A stretch of DNA of 64,000 bases from Mycolicibacterium neoaurum (GTDB lineage: Bacteria; Actinomycetota; Actinomycetes; Mycobacteriales; Mycobacteriaceae): NCBI RefSeq assembly GCF_036946495.1, contig NZ_JAQIIX010000002.1, positions 3,410,001-3,474,000 of the forward strand. Direction: 5' to 3'. The stretch's first letter is position 1; every line of letters begins with the position of its first letter. The notes beneath the pieces were generated by a model. The model saw only the letters and a program-made list of their open reading frames with translations. It did not search any database and had not been told where the DNA came from. Made by a program: the position numbers and the translations under genes. Shown piece by piece: positions 25,119-33,129 of the stretch.

Positions 25119-25427
25119 ATGATCGGCAAAATCGCGCGGGCGGCCGTTCTGGCAGCGATCACCGTTGGCGGGCTCGGCATCGTCGGAGCGCCGATCTCGG
25201 GGGCGACGGTGTGCGGCTCGGTGGGCGGGTTCCACGTCAACGTGTCGGGGTGTACCGATCCGCTGGGATACCTCGACAGCGCCCTGCCGCCACCCCCGCC
25301 GCCGCCCCCTCCACCGGGTGCGCCGCCACCCCCTCCGCCGCCGGTCTACGTGCCGCCGCCGCCCGCGCCGGATGTCAGCGTGTGCGCAAACTTCGGCAGG
25401 CGGGTCAGCGTCAGCGGGTGCGTCTGA
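25119..25427 (+). CDS. Secreted proline-rich small protein with paired Cys motifs
   Basis: A 102-residue protein with a signal peptide (about 1-29). The mature part has two short related motifs, VCGSVGGFHVNVSGC near the start and VCANFGRRVSVSGC at the end, separated by a polyproline stretch (about 57-83). Each motif could close one disulfide loop; the proline tract may span the cell wall. It begins 3 bases after the hemophore-like gene's stop, with no clear ribosome-binding site of its own, so translation is probably coupled. No function is known to me. Confidence 0.75.
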   Translation: MIGKIARAAVLAAITVGGLGIVGAPISGATVCGSVGGFHVNVSGCTDPLGYLDSALPPPPPPPPPPGAPPPPPPPVYVPPPPAPDVSVCANFGRRVSVSGCV

Positions 25428-25444
25428 GGCGTGAAGCGGATCGC

Positions 25445-26647
25445 CTAGCGGCCGGCGTCGAGCGTCAGCACCGAGATGTCCGGCGGGGCGCCGACACGTA
25501 CCGGCGGACCCCAGAACCCGGCACCGCGAGACACGTACAGCTGGGTTTCCTGGTGGGTCGACAATCCGGCCAGGGATGGTTGCACCGCCTCGACGATGTA
25601 CTGGAACGGCCAGGTCTGTCCGCCGTGGGTGTGACCGGACAGTTGTAGGTCGACGCCGCGCGCAGCGGCCTGCTCGACCATGACGGGCTGATGTGCCAGG
25701 AGCACCGTCGGGTGTCGTCCGTCGATACCTGCCAGTGCCCGGTCATAGTCGGGTGGGTCGCCGTGCTCGTCGCCGGCGAGGTCGTTGACCCCGGCGATGT
25801 GCAGTGCGGCGCCGCCGCGGCGGATCATGGTGTTCTCATTACGCAGCGGGGTGACGCCGAGGCGATCCAGCTCGCGCAGCCACGGCATCGTGTCGGGGAC
25901 GAAATACTCGTGGTTGCCGGTGACGAAAAACGAACCCTCGCGGGATACCAGATCTTGGAGCGGCTCAGCTGCATGGCCGAGCTTCTCGACCGTGCCGTCG
26001 ACCAGATCGCCGACGATCGCGACCAGATCGGCATCGGCCGCATTGATCATCTCCACGATGCGCTCGGTGTGGCTGCGTCCCAACAACGGCCCAAGGTGAA
26101 TATCGGAAACCACCGCGATGCGAAAACCGTTGAACGCCGCGTTCAATCGGTTCAGTTTGATCGGCACCTGCAAGACATTCGGCGGGCCGAGCGCGGTGGC
26201 CACTCCGTAGCCCACCAACCCGGTTGCCGCCACGCCTGCCGCCGCGGCGCTGGTCCTGGTCAGGAACACCCGCCGGTTGAGTGCACCGGAAGGCGGCGTG
26301 ATGTCGGCGGTGGTCCCTGCTTCGGTGGGCTCACCGGGCCTGGCGTTCTCGCCCCGCCGCACCCATCCCCGCAACACCAATCGGATCGGTTCCAGCAACA
26401 GCAGTGTCAGAAGCAGATAGCCGACCAGGGCGAACCAGAGATATCCCGGCCAGGCGAACCATGCCGATTCGTCCAGCCCGGTCAGCCGCGGCACCAGCAG
26501 GGCCATCACCAACACCGCGGCCAGGGCCAGGAAGACGGCTGTCAGCACCGTGCGAGCACGTCCCGGCCCGGTGGTGTCCTTGATCAGTCGCTTCCACACG
26601 TAAAGGTGGGTCAATCCGAGCACCGCACACAAGATGATGATGAACAT
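25445..26647 (-). CDS. Membrane-anchored metallophosphoesterase
   Basis: A 400-residue protein with four or five N-terminal membrane helices, a linker carrying a twin-Arg-like RRVFLTRT followed by a helix, and a C-terminal calcineurin-like phosphoesterase domain (about 170-395). The dimetal motifs are complete: SDIHLG, GDLVDG, GNHEYF and SGHTHGGQ. It resembles YkuE/YaeI-type proteins that hydrolyse phosphodiesters or lipid-linked pyrophosphates at the membrane. A paralogue with the same layout lies at 53012-54196. It converges on the Pro-rich gene with a 17-base gap. Confidence 0.92.
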   Translation of the reverse strand: MFIIILCAVLGLTHLYVWKRLIKDTTGPGRARTVLTAVFLALAAVLVMALLVPRLTGLDESAWFAWPGYLWFALVGYLLLTLLLLEPIRLVLRGWVRRGENARPGEPTEAGTTADITPPSGALNRRVFLTRTSAAAAGVAATGLVGYGVATALGPPNVLQVPIKLNRLNAAFNGFRIAVVSDIHLGPLLGRSHTERIVEMINAADADLVAIVGDLVDGTVEKLGHAAEPLQDLVSREGSFFVTGNHEYFVPDTMPWLRELDRLGVTPLRNENTMIRRGGAALHIAGVNDLAGDEHGDPPDYDRALAGIDGRHPTVLLAHQPVMVEQAAARGVDLQLSGHTHGGQTWPFQYIVEAVQPSLAGLSTHQETQLYVSRGAGFWGPPVRVGAPPDISVLTLDAGR

Positions 26648-26738
26648 GCAGGCGGTCAGCCTCGTGCTCGGACCAGAGTCATCTGACCAGCCTAGCCACG
26701 GCCCGCCCTGGCCGGGACGATCCGGGACTGACGTGATG

Positions 26739-27935
26739 TCACAATCGGCCTTTCAAGATGGCGCGCCAGTACATCTGGGGCAGAACATATCTGTCGAAGG
26801 CCCACGCGATGCGCCGCGGTACGAACGGATCCAGGAACGACGGTTGCGAGGATGCCGGCGCTCCGGTGCGGTCGAACTCGGCGGCGATCAGCCGGTGGGT
26901 GTCGGTGGCGATCGGTGCGACGGTGTAGCCGTCGTACACCGATGTCATGGGCTCGCCGCGGCGAACGGCGAGCAGATTTTCCGCCAACACCGCGATCTGG
27001 CGTCGCAGTGCCCCGCCTGACGGATCGGTTTCGACGGTCGCCGCATCGCCTGCGGCCCAAACGTTGTCGTGGACCCGATGGCGAAGGGTCATCGGGTCGG
27101 TGTCGATCAAGCCGTGCGCGGAACTGTCGGTCATACCGGCGCCGGCCAGCCACCGCGGACCGCGGAATGGCGGAACGAGGTGCAGCATGTCGTAGCCGAT
27201 CCGACGTCGGTTCCTGTCGGCGTCGTCGATCTCGATCTCGCCGGCGTCGGGGTCCAGTCCGGTGACGGTGCTCGAGAGCATCGTCTCGACTCCGAGTTGC
27301 TGTAACCGGCTGCCCAGGCGGAGGTCGAGTCCTGCGACGCCGAGCAGACCCGCCCGGTCGATCACCAACGTGATCCGCACGGGACGTCCGATCCGTCGCC
27401 AATGGGCGGCGGCAAGCAACAACGGCTTGAGCGTCGTGCCCGTGCAACTGACCGGAGCTCGCGGCACGGTGAACACCGCGTGCCCGTATGCGGGCATGGA
27501 TTCGACCAGTTGCCATGTCTTTTCGGCACGGTTGAGATAGTTGCTGGCGACGGAGTCGGCCTCCATCGCCGCGACCGCTCCGGGCAATTCCTCGTCGTCG
27601 ACCTCCAGACCGGTCGCCAGTATCAGGTGTTCATAGTGCAACGTGGTGCCACTGACGCAGGTGACGGTGCGGTCTTCAGGTTCGATGGCAGCAGCCGCGT
27701 CCTGGACCCAGGTGCACCCGCGCGGGGTCACCGACCGCTGCATGCGTTCGGCCGCCCGCTTGGTTGCCTGGCCCGCTCCGACATAGGACAGCAGCGGACG
27801 GTAGGTGTGCACGGATTGTGGTTCGACGATCGCGATGTTGTGCACACCGCGGCGGATGAGGTGGGCGGCGGCGCTGACACCGGCGTTGCCCCCGCCGATG
27901 ATGACCACCTCGAACGAAGAACCCTGGCGCATCAT
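26739..27935 (-). CDS. FAD-dependent oxidoreductase, sulfide:quinone reductase-like
   Basis: A 398-residue flavoprotein of the SQR/NDH-2 superfamily. The N-terminal FAD motif is VVIIGGGNAGVSAAAHL, the ATGLEVD strand and NVWAAGDAATV complete FAD binding, and Cys164 in PVSCTGTTLK sits where SQR has its conserved central redox Cys. Only Cys74, 93 and 164 are present, so the classical three-Cys arrangement is not certain; a persulfide-handling or quinone-reducing role is inferred. The start is ATG 27935 (or the next ATG). A SigF-type promoter ends 7 bases before it, so its mRNA may lack a leader. Confidence 0.85.
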   Translation of the reverse strand: MMRQGSSFEVVIIGGGNAGVSAAAHLIRRGVHNIAIVEPQSVHTYRPLLSYVGAGQATKRAAERMQRSVTPRGCTWVQDAAAAIEPEDRTVTCVSGTTLHYEHLILATGLEVDDEELPGAVAAMEADSVASNYLNRAEKTWQLVESMPAYGHAVFTVPRAPVSCTGTTLKPLLLAAAHWRRIGRPVRITLVIDRAGLLGVAGLDLRLGSRLQQLGVETMLSSTVTGLDPDAGEIEIDDADRNRRRIGYDMLHLVPPFRGPRWLAGAGMTDSSAHGLIDTDPMTLRHRVHDNVWAAGDAATVETDPSGGALRRQIAVLAENLLAVRRGEPMTSVYDGYTVAPIATDTHRLIAAEFDRTGAPASSQPSFLDPFVPRRIAWAFDRYVLPQMYWRAILKGRL

Positions 27936-27941
27936 CGCTGG

Positions 27942-27966
27942 CTACCCACCGCGTCGAACGCGAAAC
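27942..27966 (-). promoter_or_regulatory. SigF-type promoter, possibly leaderless, for the SQR-like gene
   Basis: Read on the minus strand: GGTTTC, then 15 bases after GTTT, then GGGTAG, matching the mycobacterial SigF pattern (GTTT, 15-17 bases, GGGTA). The ATG of the gene begins 7 bases after the -10 element, so the expected start site coincides with the start codon. Confidence 0.55.
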
Positions 27967-27987
27967 CGCCGACGGCTACGGCGGTGT

Positions 27988-28323
27988 CTATGTGGTGGCA
28001 TTCTCTTTCAGGACGGCCGAGTAGCGATCGAACCCGTCGCGCAGCACGATGCCGCTGTCGTCGATGACGTGCAGGTCCCGCCACAGCGCCAGGAAGGTGC
28101 CGCGATGCCGCCACCGCAGCAGTGCCGCCAGAGCCGCGGGTCGGCGCACCTGTGAACGCTCATAGCCCAGGTATGAGGAACGGGTACGAGGACTGATGAT
28201 CAGTCCGAACAATGTTGGGGCGGTGGTGTCATCGCGCACCGAGAGCCGCACGTCGGTAACGGTACCGAGCCGCTGCCCGCTCTGCTCGGTCACCACCGCT
28301 CCGAGTAGGTCACTTAGCTGCAT
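27988..28323 (-). CDS. PRC-barrel domain protein (111 aa)
   Basis: A small soluble protein starting MQLSDLLGAVVTEQSGQRLG, typical of PRC-barrel domains (a beta-barrel found in RimM and reaction-centre H subunits), followed by LFGLIISPRTRSSYLGYER and a C-terminal helical part. It is the last gene of a four-gene operon: its start lies inside the 3' end of the preceding PRC-like gene (14-base overlap). The frame extends upstream, but ATG 28323 is where the domain begins. A regulatory or scaffolding role beside the Nramp-like transporter is inferred only from linkage. Confidence 0.82.
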   Translation of the reverse strand: MQLSDLLGAVVTEQSGQRLGTVTDVRLSVRDDTTAPTLFGLIISPRTRSSYLGYERSQVRRPAALAALLRWRHRGTFLALWRDLHVIDDSGIVLRDGFDRYSAVLKENATT

Positions 28324-28717
28324 GTCGGCCTCCGGGAATGCGCCCGATGATGTGATCGCGTAACCACCGCTCCACCCACTGGCCCGCCGACGCATCCACG
28401 CCCGGTCGCAAGGTGATCGATGTGCCGATTCGGCTGACGAAATGCCAAGGCAGCTCGTTCAATTGCGATCGCGGTGGGTGCCCGCCGAATATCCGTGTGA
28501 ACAACACCTGCCCGGTCAGGATCGCCGTCACCTGCGGATGGGAATCACGCACACCGTCGATCAGCAGATCGTCGACGATGCCGACCGGCTCGCGTTGCGC
28601 GTCGACGATCTGCCGGTCCAACAGGTGCAGCCTGGCGTCGATGAGCCGGACACCGTCGGGTCGCGGGGCGTCCGGGGCATCGGGAGACCGCAGTCGATTC
28701 GTCAGTCGATTCGTCAT
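28310..28717 (-). CDS. PRC-barrel-like protein (135 aa)
   Basis: Contains a PRC-barrel-like core, LHLLDRQIVDAQREPVGIVDDLLID, near residues 30-55, then a beta-rich stretch and a C-terminal amphipathic helix (GQWVERWLRDHIIGRIPGG). ATG 28717 overlaps the stop codon of the Nramp-like gene in an ATGA arrangement, showing translational coupling. The 3' end overlaps the next PRC gene by 14 bases. The two PRC proteins differ clearly and may form a heteromer. Exact function is unknown. Confidence 0.8.
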   Translation of the reverse strand: MTNRLTNRLRSPDAPDAPRPDGVRLIDARLHLLDRQIVDAQREPVGIVDDLLIDGVRDSHPQVTAILTGQVLFTRIFGGHPPRSQLNELPWHFVSRIGTSITLRPGVDASAGQWVERWLRDHIIGRIPGGRHAAK

Positions 28718-29943
28718 TGTCCTGCTCCTGTCACGATCATCAGCGGTATGGCGGCCGCGGAGGCGGCCAGAATGATCACCAGGTAGACCGAGGCCAGCAC
28801 ATTGGTGATGCGACCGTTGACATGGTTGCCCATGTATCCCGGGTCGTTGGCGACGATCAGGATCGGCAGATAGGTCAGCGGAAGTGCGATGGCCGAGAAC
28901 ACCACCGAGTACTCGGTGACGAGGATGGGGTCGATACCGGTGAAAAGCACGGCGCTGCAGGCGAAAACGGCCACGAACATCACGGTGTGGAAGCGGGCGG
29001 CTGCCGCGGGTCTGCGGAGCTTGCCCCACGCCCATCCGAAATACTGTGCCACGGTGTAACCGGAGGACAGCGTGGTCTCCAGTGCTGCACCGAAGGTGGC
29101 CGCGACGATTCCGACGATGACGAATGCCAACGCCAGCTTTCCGCCGGCCGCCACCACCGGCATGGTGATCTGGGACAGCGATGTCACCTCCACCTGTGCG
29201 GGCATCAGCACGATTGCCGCGCACGCCGCGATGGCGATGGACAGCAGGCCACCCAACAGGAAGCCCACCAGGACGTTGAGTCGTGACTTGCCCAGATCTG
29301 CAACGGTCCAACGCTCTTCGATGCCACCGGAGGAGAAGAAGAACACCTCGTAGGGTGTCATCGCGGCGCCGAACAGTGCAATCGCGAAGTACCAGTAGGT
29401 GGCGGCGGACTCCGTTTCGGGAATGACCGGCGCCAGCGCCTGATCAGACAGCTCCGACCAGTTCGGCTGCAGCAGAAACACACTGACGGCGAAGACGATC
29501 AAGCTCAGGCCGAGGATGCCGGTCACGTTCTCCATCACCGAGAACTTCACCCGCCAGATCACGATCCATACCGCGAAGGCGGCGACCGGAACCCACAACA
29601 GGTGGCCGACGTCAGTGGCCAGTTGCAGGGCCAGCGCGATACCGCCGATCTCGGCGGTCACCGTCATCAGGTTGATGAAGAATGAGGCGCCCAGGTTCGC
29701 CGCTGCCATCCGAGGCCCGAGCCGTTCCCGGATGATCTCGAAGGTGGCATGTCCGCTGAGCGCGGCAACCCGGCCGGCCATCTGCGCGTACAGGCAGATC
29801 CCCACCACGCCAACCGGTACCACCCAGGCCAGCCCCAGCCCGAAGCGGGATCCGACGACGGCATTGGTGACCAGATCCCCGATATCGAGGAACCCGCCGA
29901 TGGCGGTGAGAACTCCCAGCGCGACGCTCAGCAGCTTCTTCAT
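28714..29943 (-). CDS. Nramp-like divalent metal transporter
   Basis: A 409-residue membrane protein with about 11 helices in the Nramp (MntH) superfamily, which imports Mn2+, Fe2+ or, in NRMT relatives, Mg2+. The helix 1 signature DPGN is changed to DIGDLVTN, and the helix 6 region reads AAMTPYEVFFFSSG in place of the usual metal-binding MPH; a subset of Nramp-related Mg and Al transporters also depart there. The metal is therefore uncertain. It shares one base with the upstream secreted-protein gene (TGATG) and overlaps the downstream PRC gene (ATGA): a tightly coupled operon behind a SigF-type promoter. Confidence 0.85.
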   Translation of the reverse strand: MKKLLSVALGVLTAIGGFLDIGDLVTNAVVGSRFGLGLAWVVPVGVVGICLYAQMAGRVAALSGHATFEIIRERLGPRMAAANLGASFFINLMTVTAEIGGIALALQLATDVGHLLWVPVAAFAVWIVIWRVKFSVMENVTGILGLSLIVFAVSVFLLQPNWSELSDQALAPVIPETESAATYWYFAIALFGAAMTPYEVFFFSSGGIEERWTVADLGKSRLNVLVGFLLGGLLSIAIAACAAIVLMPAQVEVTSLSQITMPVVAAGGKLALAFVIVGIVAATFGAALETTLSSGYTVAQYFGWAWGKLRRPAAAARFHTVMFVAVFACSAVLFTGIDPILVTEYSVVFSAIALPLTYLPILIVANDPGYMGNHVNGRITNVLASVYLVIILAASAAAIPLMIVTGAGQ

Positions 29944-30392
29944 CAGCGGTACCGGTGTCGAAGATCGTCGGCGGCCGCGAGCAGCGCTGCCCGGAGTTCG
30001 TCCGTCGACCCGTATTGCGTCCCGGCGCGTACCGACGCGTAGGACCGGTTCAACGTGGAGGTGATCTCCGTCATGGCCTGCATCAGCAGAGTCTGTCGAG
30101 CCAGATCCACCGGATCCGTCGTCCGTAGCGCCGATGTCGTGTCGTAACTCTCCGCGACGTCATCGCGGGCGTCGGAGATCTGGACGGCGACGAGCCGGTC
30201 CGGCGATCGCCCCTGCCGCCACAGTTGCAGTGCCAGCGCAGCGGAGTGTGCAGCGGACTCGGTCTGCTCCTCGGCCGACGCCAGCTGGCCCGAGACGCCA
30301 TCCCGGTAGGTCGGGCAGCTGGTGAACGCGCCTGCCAGCGCAGCGGCGAGAAGGATCGGGCCGAGCACCAGGCGGGCAACCCTGCCGGTCAC
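29943..30392 (-). CDS. Exported helical protein, first gene of the Nramp-like operon
   Basis: A 149-residue product with an N-terminal hydrophobic segment (about 5-24, then TSCPTYRDG) that is a signal anchor, or possibly a weak lipoprotein signal with Cys26. The rest is hydrophilic and alpha-helical (EEQTESAAHSAALALQLW; DLARQTLLMQAMTEIT), facing the outside. GTG 30392 is used; an ATG at about 30411 is out of frame. Its stop overlaps the transporter start (TGATG), so it is an obligate partner by arrangement. It could be a metal-sensing or complex-forming accessory protein; I do not recognise the family. Confidence 0.75.
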   Translation of the reverse strand: MTGRVARLVLGPILLAAALAGAFTSCPTYRDGVSGQLASAEEQTESAAHSAALALQLWRQGRSPDRLVAVQISDARDDVAESYDTTSALRTTDPVDLARQTLLMQAMTEITSTLNRSYASVRAGTQYGSTDELRAALLAAADDLRHRYR

Positions 30393-30465
30393 CGCCGGAC
30401 CCCCGCTGCCATCGCGATCTCCCTACACCTACGGCGATCTGTCGATCGGATCCCCCGGACCCGAG

Positions 30466-30490
30466 GTACCCGGCAAGCGACGCCACAAAC
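30466..30490 (-). promoter_or_regulatory. SigF-type promoter of the Nramp/PRC operon
   Basis: On the minus strand GTTT (30487-30490) and GGGTAC (30466-30471) are separated by 15 bases, fitting the mycobacterial SigF consensus. The predicted start site near 30459 leaves a leader of about 67 bases before GTG 30392. The rest of the 357-base divergent gap (30491-30733) holds no gene I can support. Confidence 0.55.
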
Positions 30491-30749
30491 AGCGCCCATC
30501 GGGTGCAGGGTCACCAAACGAACATTCCGGTGGTCGCCGCGTCCGCCGAGCGAAGCAAACCCCCTCTCGATTAGGTCGATGGTTACCTATCGCAACTATG
30601 TTCGGAGCGGGCAGATGGTGCTCAAGGTGGCACGACAATGCGGTCCGTCCAGACTCCCCACCGTCGATACAAGCCCGGTTCCACCAGGACCGTCCATCCG
30701 CACTTGCTGGCTGGACGGGTCGTCTTCGTGTGCGAAAGGAGTACGGCGA

Positions 30750-31517
30750 TTGTCTGACGGGCTGTCCGACGCCGCAGATGGCCGGCGACGTGCAGAACGG
30801 CCGCTGATGGCCGATGCAGCATTGATCATCAGGTTGGTCGAGCTGGCGGATTCGCTGCAGCGTGACGATACGGCCGATTTTGCCGCGGCGATGCTCGCCA
30901 TGAATGCCGAGGCGGTGTCGTTGGTGCCGGGCGCGCAGTATTGCAGCATCACGGTGCTGGAAGACGATGACTCGATCGCCTCGCTGGGGCCGACTCATCA
31001 TCACGCGGAGACGGTGGATGCCGTGCAGCGTGAGACGGGCCAGGGTCCGTGTCTTGCCGCAGCACGTGGTGGGGGAGTCATTCGCGTCGACGATCTCGAA
31101 AACGAATCAAGGTGGCCGGGATTCGGGAGTGCGGCGCTGGCTCGAACACCGGTGCGCTCGGTATTGAGCGTCCACATGTTCGGGTCCGAAATCCCACCCA
31201 TGGCGGCGATGAACTTCCATGCCGAGCGTCGGGACGCCTTCACCGACGAGTCGGTCGAGATGGCCCAGATCCTGGCTGCGCACGCCACCATGGCCTGGAA
31301 TCTGCAACGTCGGGAGCAACAGTTCAGCACGGCCCTGCTGTCCAGGGATGTGATCGGACAGGCAAAAGGGATGCTGATGGAGCGCTTTGCGGTCGACGCC
31401 TATGAGGCGTTCGAGTTGCTCAAGCGCATGTCTCAGGAAAGCAATGTCAAACTGGCGACCGTCGCGGAGAAGATCGTCACTCTGACGCACCCGAGCGCTC
31501 GGCGCGGAGCCGATTAG
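30750..31517 (+). CDS. GAF-ANTAR RNA-binding antiterminator-type regulator
   Basis: A 255-residue regulator: GAF sensor domain (about 35-175) and C-terminal ANTAR domain (about 185-245) with the hallmark GQAKGMLMERF and AFELLKRMSQESNVKL. ANTAR domains bind paired RNA hairpins to prevent termination. The start is a TTG at 30750, because a perfect AAGGAG lies 8 bases upstream (30736-30741); ATG 30807 is an alternative. The upstream frame to 30225 is not protein-like. No histidine kinase is adjacent, so activation is probably by a ligand or redox state at the GAF domain. Its stop overlaps the convergent AraC gene by 4 bases. Confidence 0.88.
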   Translation: MSDGLSDAADGRRRAERPLMADAALIIRLVELADSLQRDDTADFAAAMLAMNAEAVSLVPGAQYCSITVLEDDDSIASLGPTHHHAETVDAVQRETGQGPCLAAARGGGVIRVDDLENESRWPGFGSAALARTPVRSVLSVHMFGSEIPPMAAMNFHAERRDAFTDESVEMAQILAAHATMAWNLQRREQQFSTALLSRDVIGQAKGMLMERFAVDAYEAFELLKRMSQESNVKLATVAEKIVTLTHPSARRGAD

Positions 31518-32467
31518 CTGCGCAGGGTCACCGCAGGCGGGCGCCCATAATTCTGTCGGTAGAACGCAGCGAACCGCCCGTTGTGTGCGAACCCCCAGCG
31601 CTTGGCTATGGCGCTGACCGTGGTCTCCTGCGGCGAGCTGGTGAGGAGGTCGTAATGGGCGCGGTGCAGCCGGACTCTACGAAGGTACTCAGTCGGTGTG
31701 CAGTCCAGATGCCGGCGGAACATGTACTGCACTGCCCTGGGCGTCAGGTAGACGGCGCCGGCGATATCGGCCAGCGCGATATCGCGATCGACATTTTCCT
31801 CGATGAACGCAACGGCGCGGCGCAACAGCGCCGGCACCCCTGCATCGCGTCGATCGACCGCGGTCGGATCGATCGAAGCGTTGTGCGGGAAGGCATTCAA
31901 CGTCGCGGCCGCCAGATGTGTGACGGCGCTGCCGATCACGAGCTCGGATGCCCGAGCCTCTTGGTCCGGGAGAACATGACCCCGTAGATAGTCGATCAGC
32001 GCGCCCAGTCGCCGCCCGGCCGCCCGCGAAACCGTCCGGTGCCCGGTCAATACGACCCGTGACTGACGCGCTCCCGGCACCGATGCTGCCACCCTGTCCA
32101 GAATCGCGGTGTCGAACACTGTCAGGGCATAGGAGGCACCGCGCACCGTTCCGGAGTGCGGCTGTCCCGGTGGGCTGAACAGGGTCAGGTCGCCTGGTGC
32201 GAACACATCGGTTTGCCTGCCGCTGATCGTCTCTTCGATGTGTCCGCTGCGCATCTCGCACAGCACTATTCGGCTCAGCGGGTCGGCATCGAAACTCATG
32301 TCGTAGGTGAAGGCGAGTTCGTCCATGCCGATGGCTCCCAGCGCCCGCCGGGAAATCCTGGCCCGCGATTGTTCACCCGCGCCGCCGATTCGCATCTTGG
32401 TGTAGGCCTGCACCAGAAACTCCTCGGTCTCGCCGAGGTCGCTGCTGTCGAAGGTCAAATCCTGCAT
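31514..32467 (-). CDS. AraC-family transcriptional regulator
   Basis: A 317-residue regulator with an N-terminal cupin-like AraC ligand-binding domain (about 60-190; FAPGDLTLFSPPGQPHSG) and a C-terminal double helix-turn-helix (about 215-312): DIALADIAGAVYLTPRAVQYMFRRH and TTVSAIAKRWGFAHNGRFAAFYR. It resembles regulators of small-molecule catabolism. Its neighbours are signalling genes, so the target is not evident. It starts at ATG 32467; a 213-base gap upstream (32468-32680) is shared with a divergent SRPBCC gene and may hold its target promoter. Confidence 0.92.
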   Translation of the reverse strand: MQDLTFDSSDLGETEEFLVQAYTKMRIGGAGEQSRARISRRALGAIGMDELAFTYDMSFDADPLSRIVLCEMRSGHIEETISGRQTDVFAPGDLTLFSPPGQPHSGTVRGASYALTVFDTAILDRVAASVPGARQSRVVLTGHRTVSRAAGRRLGALIDYLRGHVLPDQEARASELVIGSAVTHLAAATLNAFPHNASIDPTAVDRRDAGVPALLRRAVAFIEENVDRDIALADIAGAVYLTPRAVQYMFRRHLDCTPTEYLRRVRLHRAHYDLLTSSPQETTVSAIAKRWGFAHNGRFAAFYRQNYGRPPAVTLRS

Positions 32468-32680
32468 GTCCGGTACCTGTCAAGCGGGTCGATTGTGCGC
32501 AAGAGAGTATCGAGCACCTGCTGCCACGTGTCACACGCCGCCGCGCGATGTGGCCCGTTTCGTGCGGCAGGTGGACCGAAATTGCCACCGAGAGTGACGA
32601 TTCGTGCGTGGCCGACGGGGTACATCCGGTGCTGACGGCGGCGAGATCAACTTGCCGCGTCGACGACAGGAGATATCCGC

Positions 32681-33127
32681 ATGACCGTCAGTAGGGAGAC
32701 CTCTGCCACCCGACAGCAGGTCTGGGATGTGCTCGCCGACGGATGGACGTACTCGGGTTGGGTGGTCGGAAACAGCCGGATCCGAGCCGTCAGTGCCGAT
32801 TGGCCGTCGAAGGGTTCGCGCATTCTGCACTCCATCGGCACGTGGCCTGTCGTCATCGACGACGAAACGGTGGTCGAGAGTTGTGAGCCCGGCCGTGAAC
32901 TGGTGTTGCTGGCCAAGGTCCGCCCGGCAGGGAAGGCGCGAATTACCATGCGGCTCAACGATAGTGACACCGGGGGGTGCCGGATCGAAATGGCCGAGGT
33001 GGCAACCAGCGCGCCGGCGCGGTGGATCCCCGACGCCGTGCAGTTACTCGGTGTCGCGCCGCGCAACCGCGAGTGCACCTGGCGACTGGCGCTGATCGCC
33101 GAACGGGCCGACCCCAACGCGTTCTGA
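32681..33127 (+). CDS. SRPBCC (polyketide-cyclase/START-like) protein
   Basis: A 148-residue single-domain protein of the SRPBCC ligand-binding fold: MTVSRETSATRQQVWDVLADG opens the domain, and WPVVIDDETVVESCEPGRELVLLAK is a typical strand block. Such proteins bind hydrophobic ligands and can be cyclases or chaperone-like. AGGAG lies 8 bases before the ATG. It is divergent from the AraC regulator, which may control it, and ends 2 bases from the stop of the sigma factor gene. The ligand is unknown. Confidence 0.88.
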   Translation: MTVSRETSATRQQVWDVLADGWTYSGWVVGNSRIRAVSADWPSKGSRILHSIGTWPVVIDDETVVESCEPGRELVLLAKVRPAGKARITMRLNDSDTGGCRIEMAEVATSAPARWIPDAVQLLGVAPRNRECTWRLALIAERADPNAF

Positions 33128-33129
33128 GA

